NCBI RefSeq assembly: GCF_024166365.1
Contig: NC_064832.1
Location: 39,956,249-40,020,248 of the forward strand
Direction of reading: 5' to 3'
Length of the DNA: 64,000 nucleotides
Source: Elephas maximus indicus
Lineage: Eukaryota; Chordata; Mammalia; Proboscidea; Elephantidae
The number at the start of each line of letters is the position of its first letter. The stretch's first letter is position 1. The position numbers and the translations under genes were made by a program. This document shows positions 59,901-63,164 of this stretch, one piece after another. Under the pieces are notes generated by a model, which was not told where the DNA came from, did not search any database, and was given only the letters and a program-made list of their open reading frames with translations.

Positions 59901-61299
59901 GTAAAGAGGGCACTGCACTCTTTTAACAAATTATCTACAGAAGATCAAATTGACAACAGTAACTCTAAAGCACAGATGAGAAATTTGAAGGTGAATGATG
60001 ACATAATGTGAAGGGAAAAATGTAACCAGTGTCACTGAATTTTACATGTAGAAACTGTTGAATGGGTTTATGTTTTGCTATGCATATATTTTCACCAAGA
60101 ATAACATTTAAAAAAACAAAGAATGAGACAGGGATTTTGCCATATACTAAATAACCTAGAGAAATTATTGGCAGACATGTTTTCATATAAATCACTATTT
60201 CTCAAAATATTAATAGCAGAACCATTAGAGTCCAATAAAGTATACTACAGACATTAAAGCAGTAATTGAAAAATTTTCATAAATTGTAATGCAACTTTAT
60301 ACTAATTGGGTACAGGATATTATCAGTTGTGTCTTTTAGTTTCTTTAGGAAACTTGCTACCACAGGGAGAAGAGTATAAGTTATATAAAATACTGTACTC
60401 AATATTTTATTATTCATAATTATCACTAATTTACACATTACTATTTTTTATGGGTCAAAGGTAACTAAACATAAAGTGATAGGAGGTTAATTTTAAAAAT
60501 CTTGCCATTTCTAATAAAATTTTATCCACTAGTAAGTTTCAAACTCTGACCACACAAAAGAACACAAGATTTTAGACCTTAATGAATAGGAATCAATACT
60601 TGGAAATAGAAATACAACTTGTTTTCTATTACTTTTTAATTATCTTTCATATTTAAGATAAAGACTTAGGTATCCATTTTTTCTAATTAAAAAAAACAAC
60701 GGTTTATTTAAAAGCTAGCTACAACTATAGTAATTAAAATGTAACCTATTAGTTAAAATTAGTAATTAGTACTCTGTTGATCAAATGGCATTTTACTGTC
60801 ATGCTAACTCAACTGTCCATGCTCTCACCATAAGAGCATGGATAACAAATTGAAAAACCCATAATCACACTGTAAGATAATAGATAATTAATCACAGAAT
60901 AGTCAAATTTTAAATCCCACTACAAAAATACACCCATAAAACAACCTTTACAATCTCAGTGTTTACAAATTCTTTATTTTTCTGTAAATTTCATAGACTC
61001 ATATTTCTTTTAATATTACATATACTACATGCACATAATTTTAGTTCCTCTATCATTACACTAAAAATAAGGTGAACAACATTACTGGAATAGAGAAAAT
61101 TATTAAATCATAAAAAATTCTTTACATGGAAATCTTTCTATAATAATTTAGTAAAATAACTATATCAAAACTGAATAAATACCAAATTTTACCTTTTCTG
61201 TATTGTAATATAAAGATTTCAAAGTAGTAAACAAGGGTGGGCAGCCTTTACTGAAGTTAACCCTCAGGAACTTATCCATTAGTTCTCTAAATTTTTCAC
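11778..61299 (-). CDS. NAA16: NAA16, C-terminal part (12 spliced exons), NatA auxiliary subunit
   Basis: Joining the twelve exons listed below gives one open frame of 562 residues plus a split first Gly codon, ending in TGA. It matches my memory of human NAA16 almost residue for residue over its C-terminal two thirds; NAA15 is excluded by the charged segment [18 protein letters not shown] and the [14 protein letters not shown] region. NAA16 pairs with the catalytic subunit NAA10 (and NAA50) and anchors NatA at the ribosome exit tunnel for co-translational N-terminal acetylation. Residues 1-281 of the partial protein are TPR-type helices, 282-330 a Lys/Glu-rich basic-acidic helix with nuclear-localisation-like clusters, and 347-562 the C-terminal helical region. 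The protein is normally about 865 residues, so roughly the first 300 are outside the window. There are no frameshifts or premature stops. The longest intron, between exons 9 and 10, is 25.8 kb. Confidence 0.96.
12255..12460 (-). mobile_element. MIR SINE
   Basis: AACAACAGCTCACATTTCCT, TGTGCCAGGCACTATG, AAATGAGGAAAAGGAAGC and GTCACACAGATAATAACTAG occur in the order of antisense MIR. It lies in the last NAA16 intron region, just left of exon 19. Confidence 0.85.
12523..12620 (-). CDS. NAA16: NAA16 exon 19
   Basis: It encodes [20 protein letters not shown] then [12 protein letters not shown] after a split Gly codon. The acceptor is ATTTCAG and the donor GTAAGA. It ends in phase 0. Confidence 0.94.
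12843..13047 (-). mobile_element. AfroSINE, long subfamily
   Basis: The copy carries TTGCCATTGAGTTGAATCC at the tail side, the GGAAGCAGACTGCCACATC body and a degraded tRNA-like end GTCTCCAGGGCTCCC. Confidence 0.8.
13105..13276 (-). mobile_element. AfroSINE, short subfamily
   Basis: A complete short copy with the direct repeat GCCACAAGA on its left and CCACAAGAG on its right. It lies 57 bases from the preceding SINE. Confidence 0.85.
13667..14246 (+). mobile_element. Solo LTR with TG...CA ends and 5-bp duplication
   Basis: It starts TGTGATGGTTAATGTTATGT, ends AAGACA and is flanked by GAGCT at 13662-13666 and 14247-14251. Related copies are at 308-735 and, more distantly, 52558-53190. A 32-bp AfroSINE tail has inserted inside it at 14166. 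Confidence 0.75.
14166..14197 (+). mobile_element. 32-bp AfroSINE/RTE-tail micro-insertion
   Basis: The 32 bases from ATGAGT to GGGTT are flanked by perfect 11-bp direct repeats TATGCTTCACT (14155-14165 and 14198-14208). The related LTR at 308-735 lacks the insert, so the empty site is known. Confidence 0.85.
14280..15250. other. Intron with old L1/LINE-like sequence
   Basis: AT-rich, with phrases of old LINE 3' ends (TGCATATTTTTACATAGTT, ACCTGGTATTCCATCC, CCAATTTACACTTGAAGC). Subfamily and limits are not clear. Confidence 0.4.
15404..15547 (-). CDS. NAA16: NAA16 exon 18
   Basis: It encodes [20 protein letters not shown] through SLQHLLS after a split Val codon. The acceptor is TTTATAG and the donor GTTAGT, a less common +3 base. 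Confidence 0.95.
15791..15889 (-). CDS. NAA16: NAA16 exon 17
   Basis: It encodes [20 protein letters not shown] then [12 protein letters not shown]. Both splice junctions split a codon (Gly before, Val after). The acceptor is GATCCAG and the donor GTGAGT. Confidence 0.95.
16313..16421 (-). CDS. NAA16: NAA16 exon 16
   Basis: It encodes 36 residues from [20 protein letters not shown] to FEIYFRK, then the first base of a split Gly codon. The acceptor is AAAACAG and the donor GTAATA. Confidence 0.95.
16940..17012 (+). mobile_element. RTE/AfroSINE tail fragment, old
   Basis: TATGAGTTGGAATCTACGGC followed by ACAACAACGG resembles the shared RTE/AfroSINE 3' end, with mutations in the central palindrome. 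It is too short for subfamily placement. Confidence 0.4.
17055..17505 (-). mobile_element. MLT1-type MaLR LTR
   Basis: Same element type as 3935-4363: CTACTGCTGCTGTAACAAAT, AGTTCTGGAGGTTAAAAAAT, CTTTTCCAGCTTCTCAAGG and CTTCCGCTTTTAATGGCCCC in antisense order. It lies in the intron between exons 15 and 16. Confidence 0.7.
17722..17915 (-). CDS. NAA16: NAA16 exon 15 (charged linker)
   Basis: It encodes [20 protein letters not shown], then a Lys/Arg/Glu-rich helix with [15 protein letters not shown], ending in ELIPERLER. Basic clusters next to an acidic run resemble the nuclear-localisation and linker region of NAA15/NAA16. The KMLSKQ form is typical of NAA16 as I recall it. The acceptor is TTCACAG and the donor GTAAGA. 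Confidence 0.96.
17916..18776. other. Intron between exons 14 and 15, no repeat recognised
   Basis: The 861 bases show no named repeat. The open stretch next to exon 15 is simply intron read-through, not an extra coding segment. Confidence 0.6.
18777..18990 (-). CDS. NAA16: NAA16 exon 14
   Basis: It encodes 71 residues from [20 protein letters not shown] to NKQQEINS. The acceptor is TTTGAAG, with an atypical purine-rich end to the polypyrimidine tract, and the donor is GTAACT. The exon ends in the first base of a split Glu codon. Confidence 0.95.
19530..19660 (+). mobile_element. MIR SINE fragment
   Basis: GTGAACTTGGGCAGGTC, TTTCTTAGAGCCTCAATTA and AAATCTATATTAGG follow the sense MIR order. 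Confidence 0.5.
20131..20335 (+). mobile_element. AfroSINE, long subfamily
   Basis: GGAGTCCCTGGCTGATGC, GCCTGGTGATCTACTTCC and CTTTGAAAACCCCAGAGC mark the long subfamily. The B box and tail are degraded, so it is old. Confidence 0.75.
20931..21047. mobile_element. Short inverted-repeat DNA element (MITE-like)
   Basis: The ends GGGTGACCAACT and ATGGTTGATCGCCC are near inverted repeats, with TA on both sides, and the inside is partly self-complementary. This resembles a short mammalian MER-type DNA transposon whose name I cannot fix. Confidence 0.5.
21205..21475 (-). mobile_element. Old L1 fragment (antisense)
   Basis: TTTATTTTGGAATAATTACA, GTACAGAGAGGTCCCATGTA and CAAAACCAAGAAACTGGCAC are phrases of old mammalian L1 3' regions. 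Confidence 0.55.
21476..23296. other. Intron sequence, AT-rich, no repeat recognised
   Basis: It holds only a short CA run near 21897-21914 and scattered A/T runs. I see no exon or named element. Confidence 0.5.
23297..23345 (+). mobile_element. AfroSINE tail fragment (about 50 bp)
   Basis: CCTATAGGGTCGCTATGAG through GACTCAATGGTAAAGG and a T run is the terminal part of an AfroSINE. Confidence 0.7.
23346..24660. other. Intron sequence with no supported gene
   Basis: Short open frames on both strands around 23821-24345 have no family features and no splice context that I recognise. Confidence 0.5.
24661..24789 (-). CDS. NAA16: NAA16 exon 13
   Basis: It encodes 43 residues from [20 protein letters not shown] to KKCHEVER, including the TPR-like element [14 protein letters not shown]. 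The acceptor is ATTTCAG and the donor GTAAGT. Both ends are phase 0. Confidence 0.95.
24887..25052. repeat. Exact tandem duplication, 2 x 83 bp
   Basis: Unit 24887-24969 (starting CAATAAATGGGGAC, ending TTTTACAGCC) is repeated base for base at 24970-25052. It begins 97 bp upstream, in transcript sense, of NAA16 exon 13. Confidence 0.95.
25053..26332. other. Intron sequence, nothing recognised
   Basis: No exon, and no repeat I can name. A 146-codon open stretch starting at 26086 runs into MIR and AfroSINE sequence and is not a gene. Confidence 0.5.
26333..26700 (+). mobile_element. MIR SINE split by an AfroSINE
   Basis: MIR sense sequence (TTGAGCCCTGGCACTACTTA, GAGTCTCGATTACCTTGC) stops near 26435 and resumes after the SINE at CCTTGTAGTAAAATGTC. 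The flanking CCTTGCAGTAAAA and CCTTGTAGTAAAA are the target duplication with one difference. Confidence 0.7.
26440..26635 (-). mobile_element. AfroSINE, long subfamily
   Basis: AACCAGTTGCCTTTGAGTT, GGAAGCAGATCACCAGGCCT and CCACCCAGGGA mark a complete minus-strand long copy inside the MIR. Confidence 0.85.
26880..27085 (+). mobile_element. MIR SINE
   Basis: AATTCTGGCTGCAAATG, AGTTCTTGACCTCTC, TTAATATGGGGGTAATAATA and GCTCAGTGCTTAATG are in sense MIR order. Confidence 0.7.
27130..27178 (+). mobile_element. AfroSINE tail fragment
   Basis: ATAGGGTTGCTAAGAGTCAG then AACCAACTTGATGGGTAATG is a degraded SINE end. Confidence 0.55.
27283..27375 (-). mobile_element. RTE 3'-end fragment
   Basis: CTGCTGTTGTTAGATGCCAT then AGTTGGTTCTGACTCAGAGT is the minus-strand RTE tail, the same start as the copy at 46149. 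Confidence 0.65.
27380..27548 (-). mobile_element. Old L1 fragment (antisense)
   Basis: AATTTAATGAGTACAAAATG and TTGTAATTCGCATTTCCCTG are typical antisense L1 3' region phrases. Confidence 0.55.
27551..27916. mobile_element. Tigger-like non-autonomous DNA transposon
   Basis: The terminal inverted repeats CAGGCAGTTCCCGGGTTAC and GTAATCCTGGGACTGCCTG sit between TA dinucleotides (27549-27550, 27917-27918), as expected for pogo/Tigger elements. It is 366 bp long with no transposase frame. Confidence 0.75.
27964..28165 (+). mobile_element. AfroSINE, long subfamily, near full length
   Basis: GTCCCTAGGTGGCGCAAATG (A box), GGTTGGCAGTATGAACCC (B box region), the GGCCTGGAGATCTACTTC body and GTCAGAATTGACTTAAAGGC tail are all present. 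Confidence 0.85.
28500..29072 (-). mobile_element. Old L1 (antisense), first duplicate copy
   Basis: Antisense L1 sequence (GGGATCTCATTTTTTTTCC, CTTTCTATTCTGTTCTATTA). The part from 28782 is duplicated in tandem at 29073-29500. Confidence 0.6.
29073..29500 (-). repeat. Second copy of the L1 segment, carrying an AfroSINE
   Basis: It repeats 28782-29072 in the same order (ACTTGAAATTGATTCATG, GGGATCTCATTTTTTTTCC, GAGCTTTCTATTCTGTTC, AAAGGATAGGAAAGGA) with about 10-15% differences, and holds a SINE that the first copy lacks. Confidence 0.75.
29191..29330 (+). mobile_element. AfroSINE, young-looking, with 12-bp duplication
   Basis: GCCCTGGTGGCGCAGTGG, GGTCAGCAGTTTGAATCC and GAGTCGGCATCAACTCGACG lie close to consensus. 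It is flanked by GGCTGAATATCA (29179-29190) and GGCTGTATATCA (29331-29342). Confidence 0.9.
29915..30067 (-). CDS. NAA16: NAA16 exon 12
   Basis: It encodes 51 residues from [20 protein letters not shown] to EEMCSKFTR, a TPR pair. The acceptor is CTTATAG and the donor GTAGGA. Both ends are phase 0. Confidence 0.95.
30405..30574 (-). CDS. NAA16: NAA16 exon 11
   Basis: It encodes [20 protein letters not shown] through [10 protein letters not shown], with TPR-like spacing (W, G-Q-Y, A-L-D-Y-I, A-I). The acceptor is TTACAG and the donor GTAAAT. The conserved peptide matches NAA16 except for scattered conservative changes. Confidence 0.95.
31600..31803 (-). mobile_element. AfroSINE, long subfamily
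   Basis: ACCAGTTGCTGTCATTTCC, AGTAGATTGCCAGGCC and a CAACCAGGGA 5' end are present in minus orientation. Confidence 0.8.
32124..32152. repeat. A(12)T(17) palindromic tract
   Basis: A pure A run meets a pure T run, flanked by ATAAAA on both sides. Confidence 0.9.
32850..34190 (+). mobile_element. L1 ORF2 3' part, degenerate, split by an AfroSINE
   Basis: Sense L1 text: GGGCAAAGGGCTTGAACAGA, GAGATGCAAATCAAAACCAC, TTGCTGGTGGGGATGCAAAG, CTCCTAGGTATATACCC and AAAATGTGGTACAAACATGC, ending at an A-rich tract. Frames are broken. It is antisense to NAA16. Confidence 0.85.
33313..33498 (+). mobile_element. AfroSINE inside the L1
   Basis: AGCCGCAGTGGTGCAGTGG to GGTTTGGTTTTC, flanked by TAGGATGG at 33305-33312 and 33499-33506. 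Confidence 0.88.
34191..35035 (+). mobile_element. L1 3' UTR-type extension
   Basis: CTCATGGGATTTGGTTTC, GGGGTCTTAAAAGCC and GGATGGTGCCCAGCTACC match the segment 59440-60112, which also follows an old L1 and an A-rich tract. Both are older relatives of the young L1 3' UTR at 47829-48870. Confidence 0.65.
35284..35356 (-). CDS. NAA16: NAA16 exon 10
   Basis: It encodes [20 protein letters not shown] then FSPY, ending in the first base of a split Glu codon. The acceptor is AAAACAG and the donor GTAAGT. The exon sits at the downstream end of the 25.8-kb intron and is phase 0 at its start, phase 1 at its end. Confidence 0.94.
36446..36603 (-). mobile_element. AfroSINE, short subfamily
   Basis: CTGCCGTCAAGTTGGTTCTG (tail side) to GCCATCAGGGCTCC (5' end). 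Confidence 0.85.
36630..36840 (-). mobile_element. MIR SINE
   Basis: CTAGGCACTGTTCTAAGTAC, ACCTTATGAGGTGTGCATTA and TCAGCTTTTAACTACTCAGC are antisense MIR phrases in order. Confidence 0.8.
36963..37168 (-). mobile_element. AfroSINE, long subfamily with RTE-like tail
   Basis: It starts TGCTGTTGTTAGCTGCCATC, the same tail as RTE, then GAAGCAGATCCCCAAGCC and an ACCGGGAAC end. Confidence 0.8.
37169..38092. other. Intron sequence with G-rich run, no element recognised
   Basis: It includes a poly-G stretch at about 37432-37449 and CA runs near 37350; otherwise AT-rich. Confidence 0.5.
38093..38119. repeat. A(13)T(14) palindromic tract with flanking TACC
   Basis: TACC on the left and TACCAA on the right flank the pure A/T block, compatible with a 4-6 bp direct repeat. 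Confidence 0.9.
38814..39028 (+). mobile_element. MER5A-like hAT element
   Basis: TTCTGAAAATGTGATCTCCA, ATCACCTAGGAACTTGTTAG, AGATGCAAATTCTTGGGCCC, TTTTTAACAAGCCCTCTAGG and CTTCAGAACCGCTGA match the MER5A consensus order as I recall it. Confidence 0.8.
39083..39190 (-). repeat. Tandem duplication, 2 x 54 bp
   Basis: Two near-identical 54-bp units contain CATGACCAATACTACCACCA; the second differs at one base in AACTCACC versus AACTTACC. On the minus strand each unit reads [12 protein letters not shown] followed by a GT(A/G)AGT donor-like hexamer. Confidence 0.85.
39245..39273. repeat. A(15)T(14) palindromic tract
   Basis: Pure A then pure T, flanked by TCA on both sides. It lies 55 bp from the 54-bp duplication. 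Confidence 0.9.
39274..40495. other. Intron sequence, nothing recognised
   Basis: AT-rich with no named repeat and no coding potential. Confidence 0.5.
40500..40700 (-). mobile_element. MIR SINE, diverged
   Basis: ACCATTTCTTGAACATCTTC, AAACCATTATCTTCCCA and TGTACTTTTCACTATGCCAG follow antisense MIR order. Confidence 0.6.
41400..41604 (-). mobile_element. AfroSINE, long subfamily
   Basis: TTGCCAGTTGCCATCCAGTC, AAGGAGATCGCCTG and CACCATCCAGAGACTTAAT mark a diverged complete copy. Confidence 0.8.
41605..43853. other. Intron sequence, no element recognised
   Basis: About 2.2 kb of AT-rich sequence with A runs near 42480 and 42650. Nothing else is supportable. Confidence 0.5.
43854..43955 (+). 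mobile_element. AfroSINE, 5'-truncated
   Basis: It starts at TGCCGGGTGCTCCTCGG and runs through GACAGTTCTACTCTGTCCTA to GGTCAGAATCGACTCAATGG. Confidence 0.85.
44655..44865 (-). mobile_element. MIR SINE
   Basis: CTTACTATGCACCAGGCAAT, AACCCTCATAATAACCCCAT and GTTCTTAACCATTATACCAC are in antisense MIR order. Confidence 0.8.
45005..45077 (+). mobile_element. hAT element (MER20-like), left half
   Basis: GCAATGGTTCTCAACTGGGG, TTTTGCCCTGTGAGGG and GGCAATGTTTAGAGATATTC match the start of this hAT family. It breaks after TTTGTTG and resumes at 49020. Confidence 0.75.
45809..45925 (-). mobile_element. AfroSINE inside old L1
   Basis: An A run, then ACCCAAACCTGTTGTGGTTG and ATAGAACTGCCCCGTAGGG, 5'-truncated after GGAACTACTGGTG. 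Confidence 0.8.
46149..46636 (-). mobile_element. RTE LINE 3' fragment inside old L1
   Basis: GCTGTTGTTGTTAGGTGCTG (tail), then antisense of the [14 protein letters not shown]-like and MH-SW segments also seen at 6053-6600. Frames are broken. Confidence 0.85.
46899..47828 (+). pseudogene. L1 ORF2 C-terminal 309 codons, still open
   Basis: An uninterrupted L1 ORF2 C-terminus with [32 protein letters not shown], the Cys-rich element [21 protein letters not shown] and [20 protein letters not shown], ending IMLS*. The endonuclease and RT domains are absent by 5' truncation. The open frame indicates recent insertion. Confidence 0.85.
47925..47962 (+). repeat. G-rich (quadruplex-type) tract in L1 3' UTR
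   Basis: GGCGGGGAGGGAGGGAGGGT and then GGGAGTGGG give at least four close G runs on the L1 sense strand. A related tract is at 57510-57536. Confidence 0.75.
48896..49015 (+). mobile_element. Old L1 3' UTR, resumed, with A tail
   Basis: TGTAAATATACTAAAAACTA, CTGAACTGTACACTTTAATT, GAATTACCTCAATAAAGC and an A run form a typical old L1 3' end, continuing the element cut at 46834. Confidence 0.75.
49020..49142 (+). mobile_element. hAT element (MER20-like), right half
   Basis: ACTCGGGAGGATTCTACAAG, CATCTAGTAGGTAGAGGCCA, GGGATGCTGCTGAACATCCT and AGAATTATCTAGCCC continue the half that stops at 45077. Confidence 0.75.
49205..49325 (-). mobile_element. Second MER20-like hAT copy, opposite strand
   Basis: Read on the minus strand it gives AGAGCAATGCTTCTCAATGG, TTTTGTCCCCTAGGAGAC and CATTTGGTTACC, the start of the same family. 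Confidence 0.6.
49440..50150 (+). mobile_element. Old L1/HAL1-type 3' fragment with AfroSINE
   Basis: Phrases such as GGTGAGGGTACAGTGAAC, GAAAACTTGGAAAAGTCCAA and GGCTGTGCAGTCATTAAAAA recall old L1 3' ORF2. The open frame 49681-50064 is part of this fragment and not a gene. Confidence 0.5.
49568..49715 (-). mobile_element. AfroSINE, short subfamily
   Basis: AACCCATTGCCGTGGAGTCG to GGTTAGTAGCCAAACTTTTA; the extreme 5' end is missing. Confidence 0.85.
50334..50512 (+). mobile_element. Mariner-like transposon, left part with inverted repeat
   Basis: GGGTAAGTCAAAAAGTATTG is the partner of the right-end inverted repeat near 51884. It is separated from the transposase region by an L1 tail. Confidence 0.7.
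50523..50540. repeat. A(10)T(8) palindromic tract
   Basis: Pure A then T, flanked by TGA on both sides. It lies between the mariner left part and the L1 tail. Confidence 0.8.
50571..51190 (+). mobile_element. L1 3' UTR only (5'-truncated young family)
   Basis: It begins within ATCAAAGGAGAATGAAGAAC and parallels 48271-48860 closely (TCCCGGAGGTCATGGTCCCC, TGTGTTGGCATCTCCTGTCT) to AGCACAATAAAAAC and an A run. Confidence 0.88.
51200..51884 (+). pseudogene. Mariner transposase remnant and right inverted repeat
   Basis: Codons read [40 protein letters not shown], then DFL and [20 protein letters not shown] and [13 protein letters not shown], matching the mariner order (helix-turn-helix region, then the HDNAPAH catalytic Asp block, here HHNAPAY with D changed to H). 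Stops and a frame change make it dead. The right end CAATATCTTCTGACTTATCC is the inverted partner of 50337. Confidence 0.8.
51890..52557. other. Intron sequence, nothing recognised
   Basis: AT-rich, no coding signal. It has T runs near 52410 and 52485. Confidence 0.45.
52558..53370 (+). mobile_element. ERV-type LTR, long and diverged
   Basis: The 5' part is related to 13667-14246 (CTTGGCTAGCCCATGATCCT, GATTCTTGGGACTTG, GGACTTGCCAGCCTCCACAA). The last 180 bp (GTGAGTTCTGTGAGATGCTG to CAGGTTTGTGCTAATTTTTA) match the end of 54689-55375. Confidence 0.5.
53780..53806. repeat. A(15)T(12) palindromic tract with 7-bp direct repeats
   Basis: TATACCA occurs at 53774-53780 and 53806-53812, directly around the A/T block. 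Confidence 0.9.
54200..54384. repeat. Long inverted repeat (arms about 78 bp, loop about 28 bp)
   Basis: The left arm contains TTCTATGTATGTTTGCCAAC and TTTTCATAAGCACTGCTATG. The right arm, reversed, gives TTCTATGTTTGTTTGCCAAC and TTTTCATAAGCACACTATG. Arms are roughly 80-85% identical by eye. It could be a palindromic MITE or an imperfect hairpin in the NAA16 intron. Confidence 0.8.
54689..55375 (+). mobile_element. ERV-type solo LTR
   Basis: It has a GCCCTGTGATTGGTACGC CCAAT-like box region, GACTGAGAGGAGC repeats, CCTTAATAAACCACTTAAC as the poly(A) signal, and a U5-like end TTTGTGAGCTCTGTGAGATG to TGGCTTTGTGCTGATTCT. No internal viral genes are seen. Confidence 0.55.
55498..55519. repeat. 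A(7)T(15) tract
   Basis: A then T run flanked by TTA on both sides. Confidence 0.8.
55560..55755 (+). mobile_element. L1 3' UTR end, short fragment
   Basis: GGGGGTTGGAAGCTGGCGAA, TTCATTAGGGGGAAAGTAAC and GACTTGATTTGTAAACTTTC then an A tail match the last 200 bp of the L1 at 48700-48870. Confidence 0.85.
55760..56440. other. Intron sequence, nothing recognised
   Basis: AT-rich, without a named repeat or coding signal. Confidence 0.45.
56480..56511 (-). mobile_element. 32-bp AfroSINE/RTE-tail micro-insertion
   Basis: Minus-strand sequence from ATGAGT to GGGTT, exactly 32 bases, between perfect 12-bp repeats GGAAACCATATA (56468-56479 and 56512-56523). Its endpoints are identical to those of the insert at 14166-14197. 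Confidence 0.9.
56686..56841 (-). mobile_element. AfroSINE inside old L1
   Basis: AACCAAACCCACTGCCAGAG to CACCAGAGCCC, inserted at a CATTA site of the L1 text GCCATTAGAGAGATGC. Confidence 0.87.
57029..58455 (+). mobile_element. L1, 5'-truncated, with perfect 14-bp target duplication
   Basis: It starts ATGGAGAGGTTGTGGAGAC, covers the ORF2 end with several frame breaks and a complete 3' UTR, and ends AGCACAACAAAAAAAAG. AAAAAACTAACAAC flanks it at 57015-57028 and 58456-58469. It is older than the copy at 46835. Confidence 0.92.
58509..58679 (-). mobile_element. AfroSINE with perfect 14-bp duplication
   Basis: The flanks CCATTCCAAGGTAT are at 58495-58508 and 58680-58693. The copy is close to consensus (CTGCCGTCGAGTTGATTCC). 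Confidence 0.92.
58713..58869 (-). mobile_element. AfroSINE, short subfamily
   Basis: CTCATTGCCACTGAGTTGAT to CACCAAGGCTCC, with a loosely repeated TACCCTA at both sides. It lies 33 bp from the previous SINE. Confidence 0.85.
59436..60112 (+). mobile_element. L1 3' UTR-type extension after A-rich tract
   Basis: CCTCATGGGATTAGTTTAC, GGGGTCTTAAAAGCTTACAA and AGATGGTGCCCGGCTACC parallel 34191-35035. Confidence 0.65.
60113..61192. other. Intron sequence upstream of the exon 9 donor, nothing recognised
   Basis: AT-rich. A short 10-bp stem with a 7-base loop (TCCATGCTCT...AGAGCATGGA, 60816-60842) is the only structure I noticed. Confidence 0.5.
61193..61299 (-). CDS. NAA16: NAA16 exon 9 (first in window)
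   Basis: It encodes [13 protein letters not shown] through SLYYNTEK (35 codons) after two bases of a split Gly codon. The acceptor reads TTTCTAG and the donor GTAAAA, both on the minus strand. This is part of the TPR solenoid. Exon numbering assumes 20 exons in total. No exon matching the preceding residues is visible between 61300 and 64000. Confidence 0.93.
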
Positions 61300-61820
61300 C
61301 TAGAAACAAAAGTGTACTTTGTTATACTTTGATCAACGCAAACAATTCTTAAAATGATTCTATAAATATAAATAAAACTTCCTCAGAAACAATTATCCTT
61401 TTATCCAATTTTTAAGCCCAAAAGGAAAGTCTGCATCATTTCTTGTTTGTTACCACGAAAAAGCGTAACACCAAATATCTCAGTTGGCAACTGTATTTCT
61501 TCCTAGATGGATGTTCAAACTATCTTCAAGAAATACTTCAAAAGATAGGTAAACAGAATGATCATACAGCTTTAAGTAGAGAACAAAAGCAGTCCACATT
61601 CTGAATAGCAAGTGTGTTTCATAATCTCTTATGAACTAGCAGAATTAGTCCTATTATCTATGACCCAAAACCCTGAGAACTAGAAAAGCACTATGCAAAC
61701 TAGAAAAACATTCTACTGTAACCAGCACTACATTCAAGCAGTAACTGAAATATCTTTTTAAACACTACAGTAGTGTTTACAAATGTTTTCCAAATAAAAA
61801 AATGATTTACTTAAATATTC
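61300..61820. other. Intron upstream of NAA16 exon 9, nothing recognised
   Basis: No exon matching the preceding part of NAA16 is present. The sequence is AT-rich. Confidence 0.5.
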
Positions 61821-61824
61821 ATTC

Positions 61825-61975
61825 ATTCCACAATCATGTATCAAGCATCAGGCATTGTTCTAGGTACTAGGGATATAGTAGTGATTAAAACAGATTTTTT
61901 TAAATCCTGTCCTCATGGAATTTAACATTCTAGTGGGTGAGATGGACAACAAATAAAATAAATGAATGTTAGACA
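61825..61975 (+). mobile_element. L2-type LINE 3' fragment
   Basis: TTCATTCATTCCACAATCAT, GCATTGTTCTAGGTACTAGG and CTCATGGAATTTAACATTCT follow the well-known L2 3' end. Confidence 0.65.
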
Positions 61976-62734
61976 TTAGACTGAGCCCTGGGGCAACCTA
62001 ACATTAGAGTTAAAATAATAAATACCCTATTTGCCACATCAAATAAATAATACTCCTATTATTGCTAAACCCTTACCAAAAATTTGGTGTCAGCTTTTGA
62101 GAGAAGAAAAAAATTCAAAGAGTATTTTAATACGAAGGTTTTTTTTTTTAAAAGCTCAGATATATGAACTTTTTGACAATAAGAGTTAACGTATAAGAAC
62201 ACAGATTTACCTACTCATTAAAAAAAAAAAAAAGATACATACATGCTACGAATGGTTTAGCCTAAAGTAAGACTATTTAAACGATCTCTTAAAGTTTCTT
62301 TATGGATCAGAACACTGCACAAAAGAAAATCAACAACACAAAGTGGTCATTTTTATTTGTTGTTACTGTGTTGAACAAAAACATGCATGTCATAAAATTT
62401 TCAAAGGAAAATTTAAACTCTATTAAGGGGAAGATATATCAAATATTTAAAAAAGGTACACTTATTAACTCAATTACTATGAAGATTGTTTTCGGATAAC
62501 TTCTAATCTTTCATTAGCTCTTAAACAAAGCATAGGTCTTTTGAAAATCACAGACTGCTAAGACAACACAAAACGTTACTCTTGGTTAACCATACATCAT
62601 AACTTCCTTAAAAATCAAGAGCAGTTTCAGAGATGAAATCTTTCCAGCACTTCCTCAGGTATACTGCAAGGGTTAGTAATATTGTGGTGGATAAGAGATG
62701 CTGGTGCTTAGAGAAATGCCTATTCCCCTGCTTA

Positions 62735-62935
62735 TTCTGTGTGTCACCATGGGCAAATAACCTGTCCACTCAAAAATTTCATTTCTGCCACCATAAAATG
62801 AGGACAGCAGTAACAGTACCACCAGTCAAGACAACACCTGCATGGCTTAAACAAGATGATGAGTTTATTGCACTAAATAAGCACAGTGTCCGGCACATAG
62901 TAACCACTCAATAAATACTGGTTACCGTTATCTGC
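62735..62935 (+). mobile_element. MIR SINE
   Basis: TGTCACCATGGGCAAATAAC, CCATAAAATGAGGACAGC, GTCCGGCACATAGTAACCAC and TCAATAAATACTGGTTACCG are in sense MIR order. Confidence 0.8.
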
Positions 62936-63164
62936 CCTGACATCTGACAAATACTACATTGCTATAGTTAAGGTTCTGTTTTCCATGCTTTCTCTCATCC
63001 ACTTAGAAAACAAGCATTTTATTTTTATGTCAGAGGTTACTCCAAGCTCCTTCCCTTGGTCAGTTTCCTCGGTCTATTTAGATTCTACTGGCAGATTTGA
63101 TTGAAAAAACAATACACCCAATTTTCAATTACCCTAATACTCAAAAGGCCTCTCTCCCTTAAAA

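Noticed and set aside
60816-60842. 10-bp perfect stem with 7-base loop
   Set aside because: Stems of this size are expected by chance in 64 kb; no supporting context such as a terminator or miRNA precursor.
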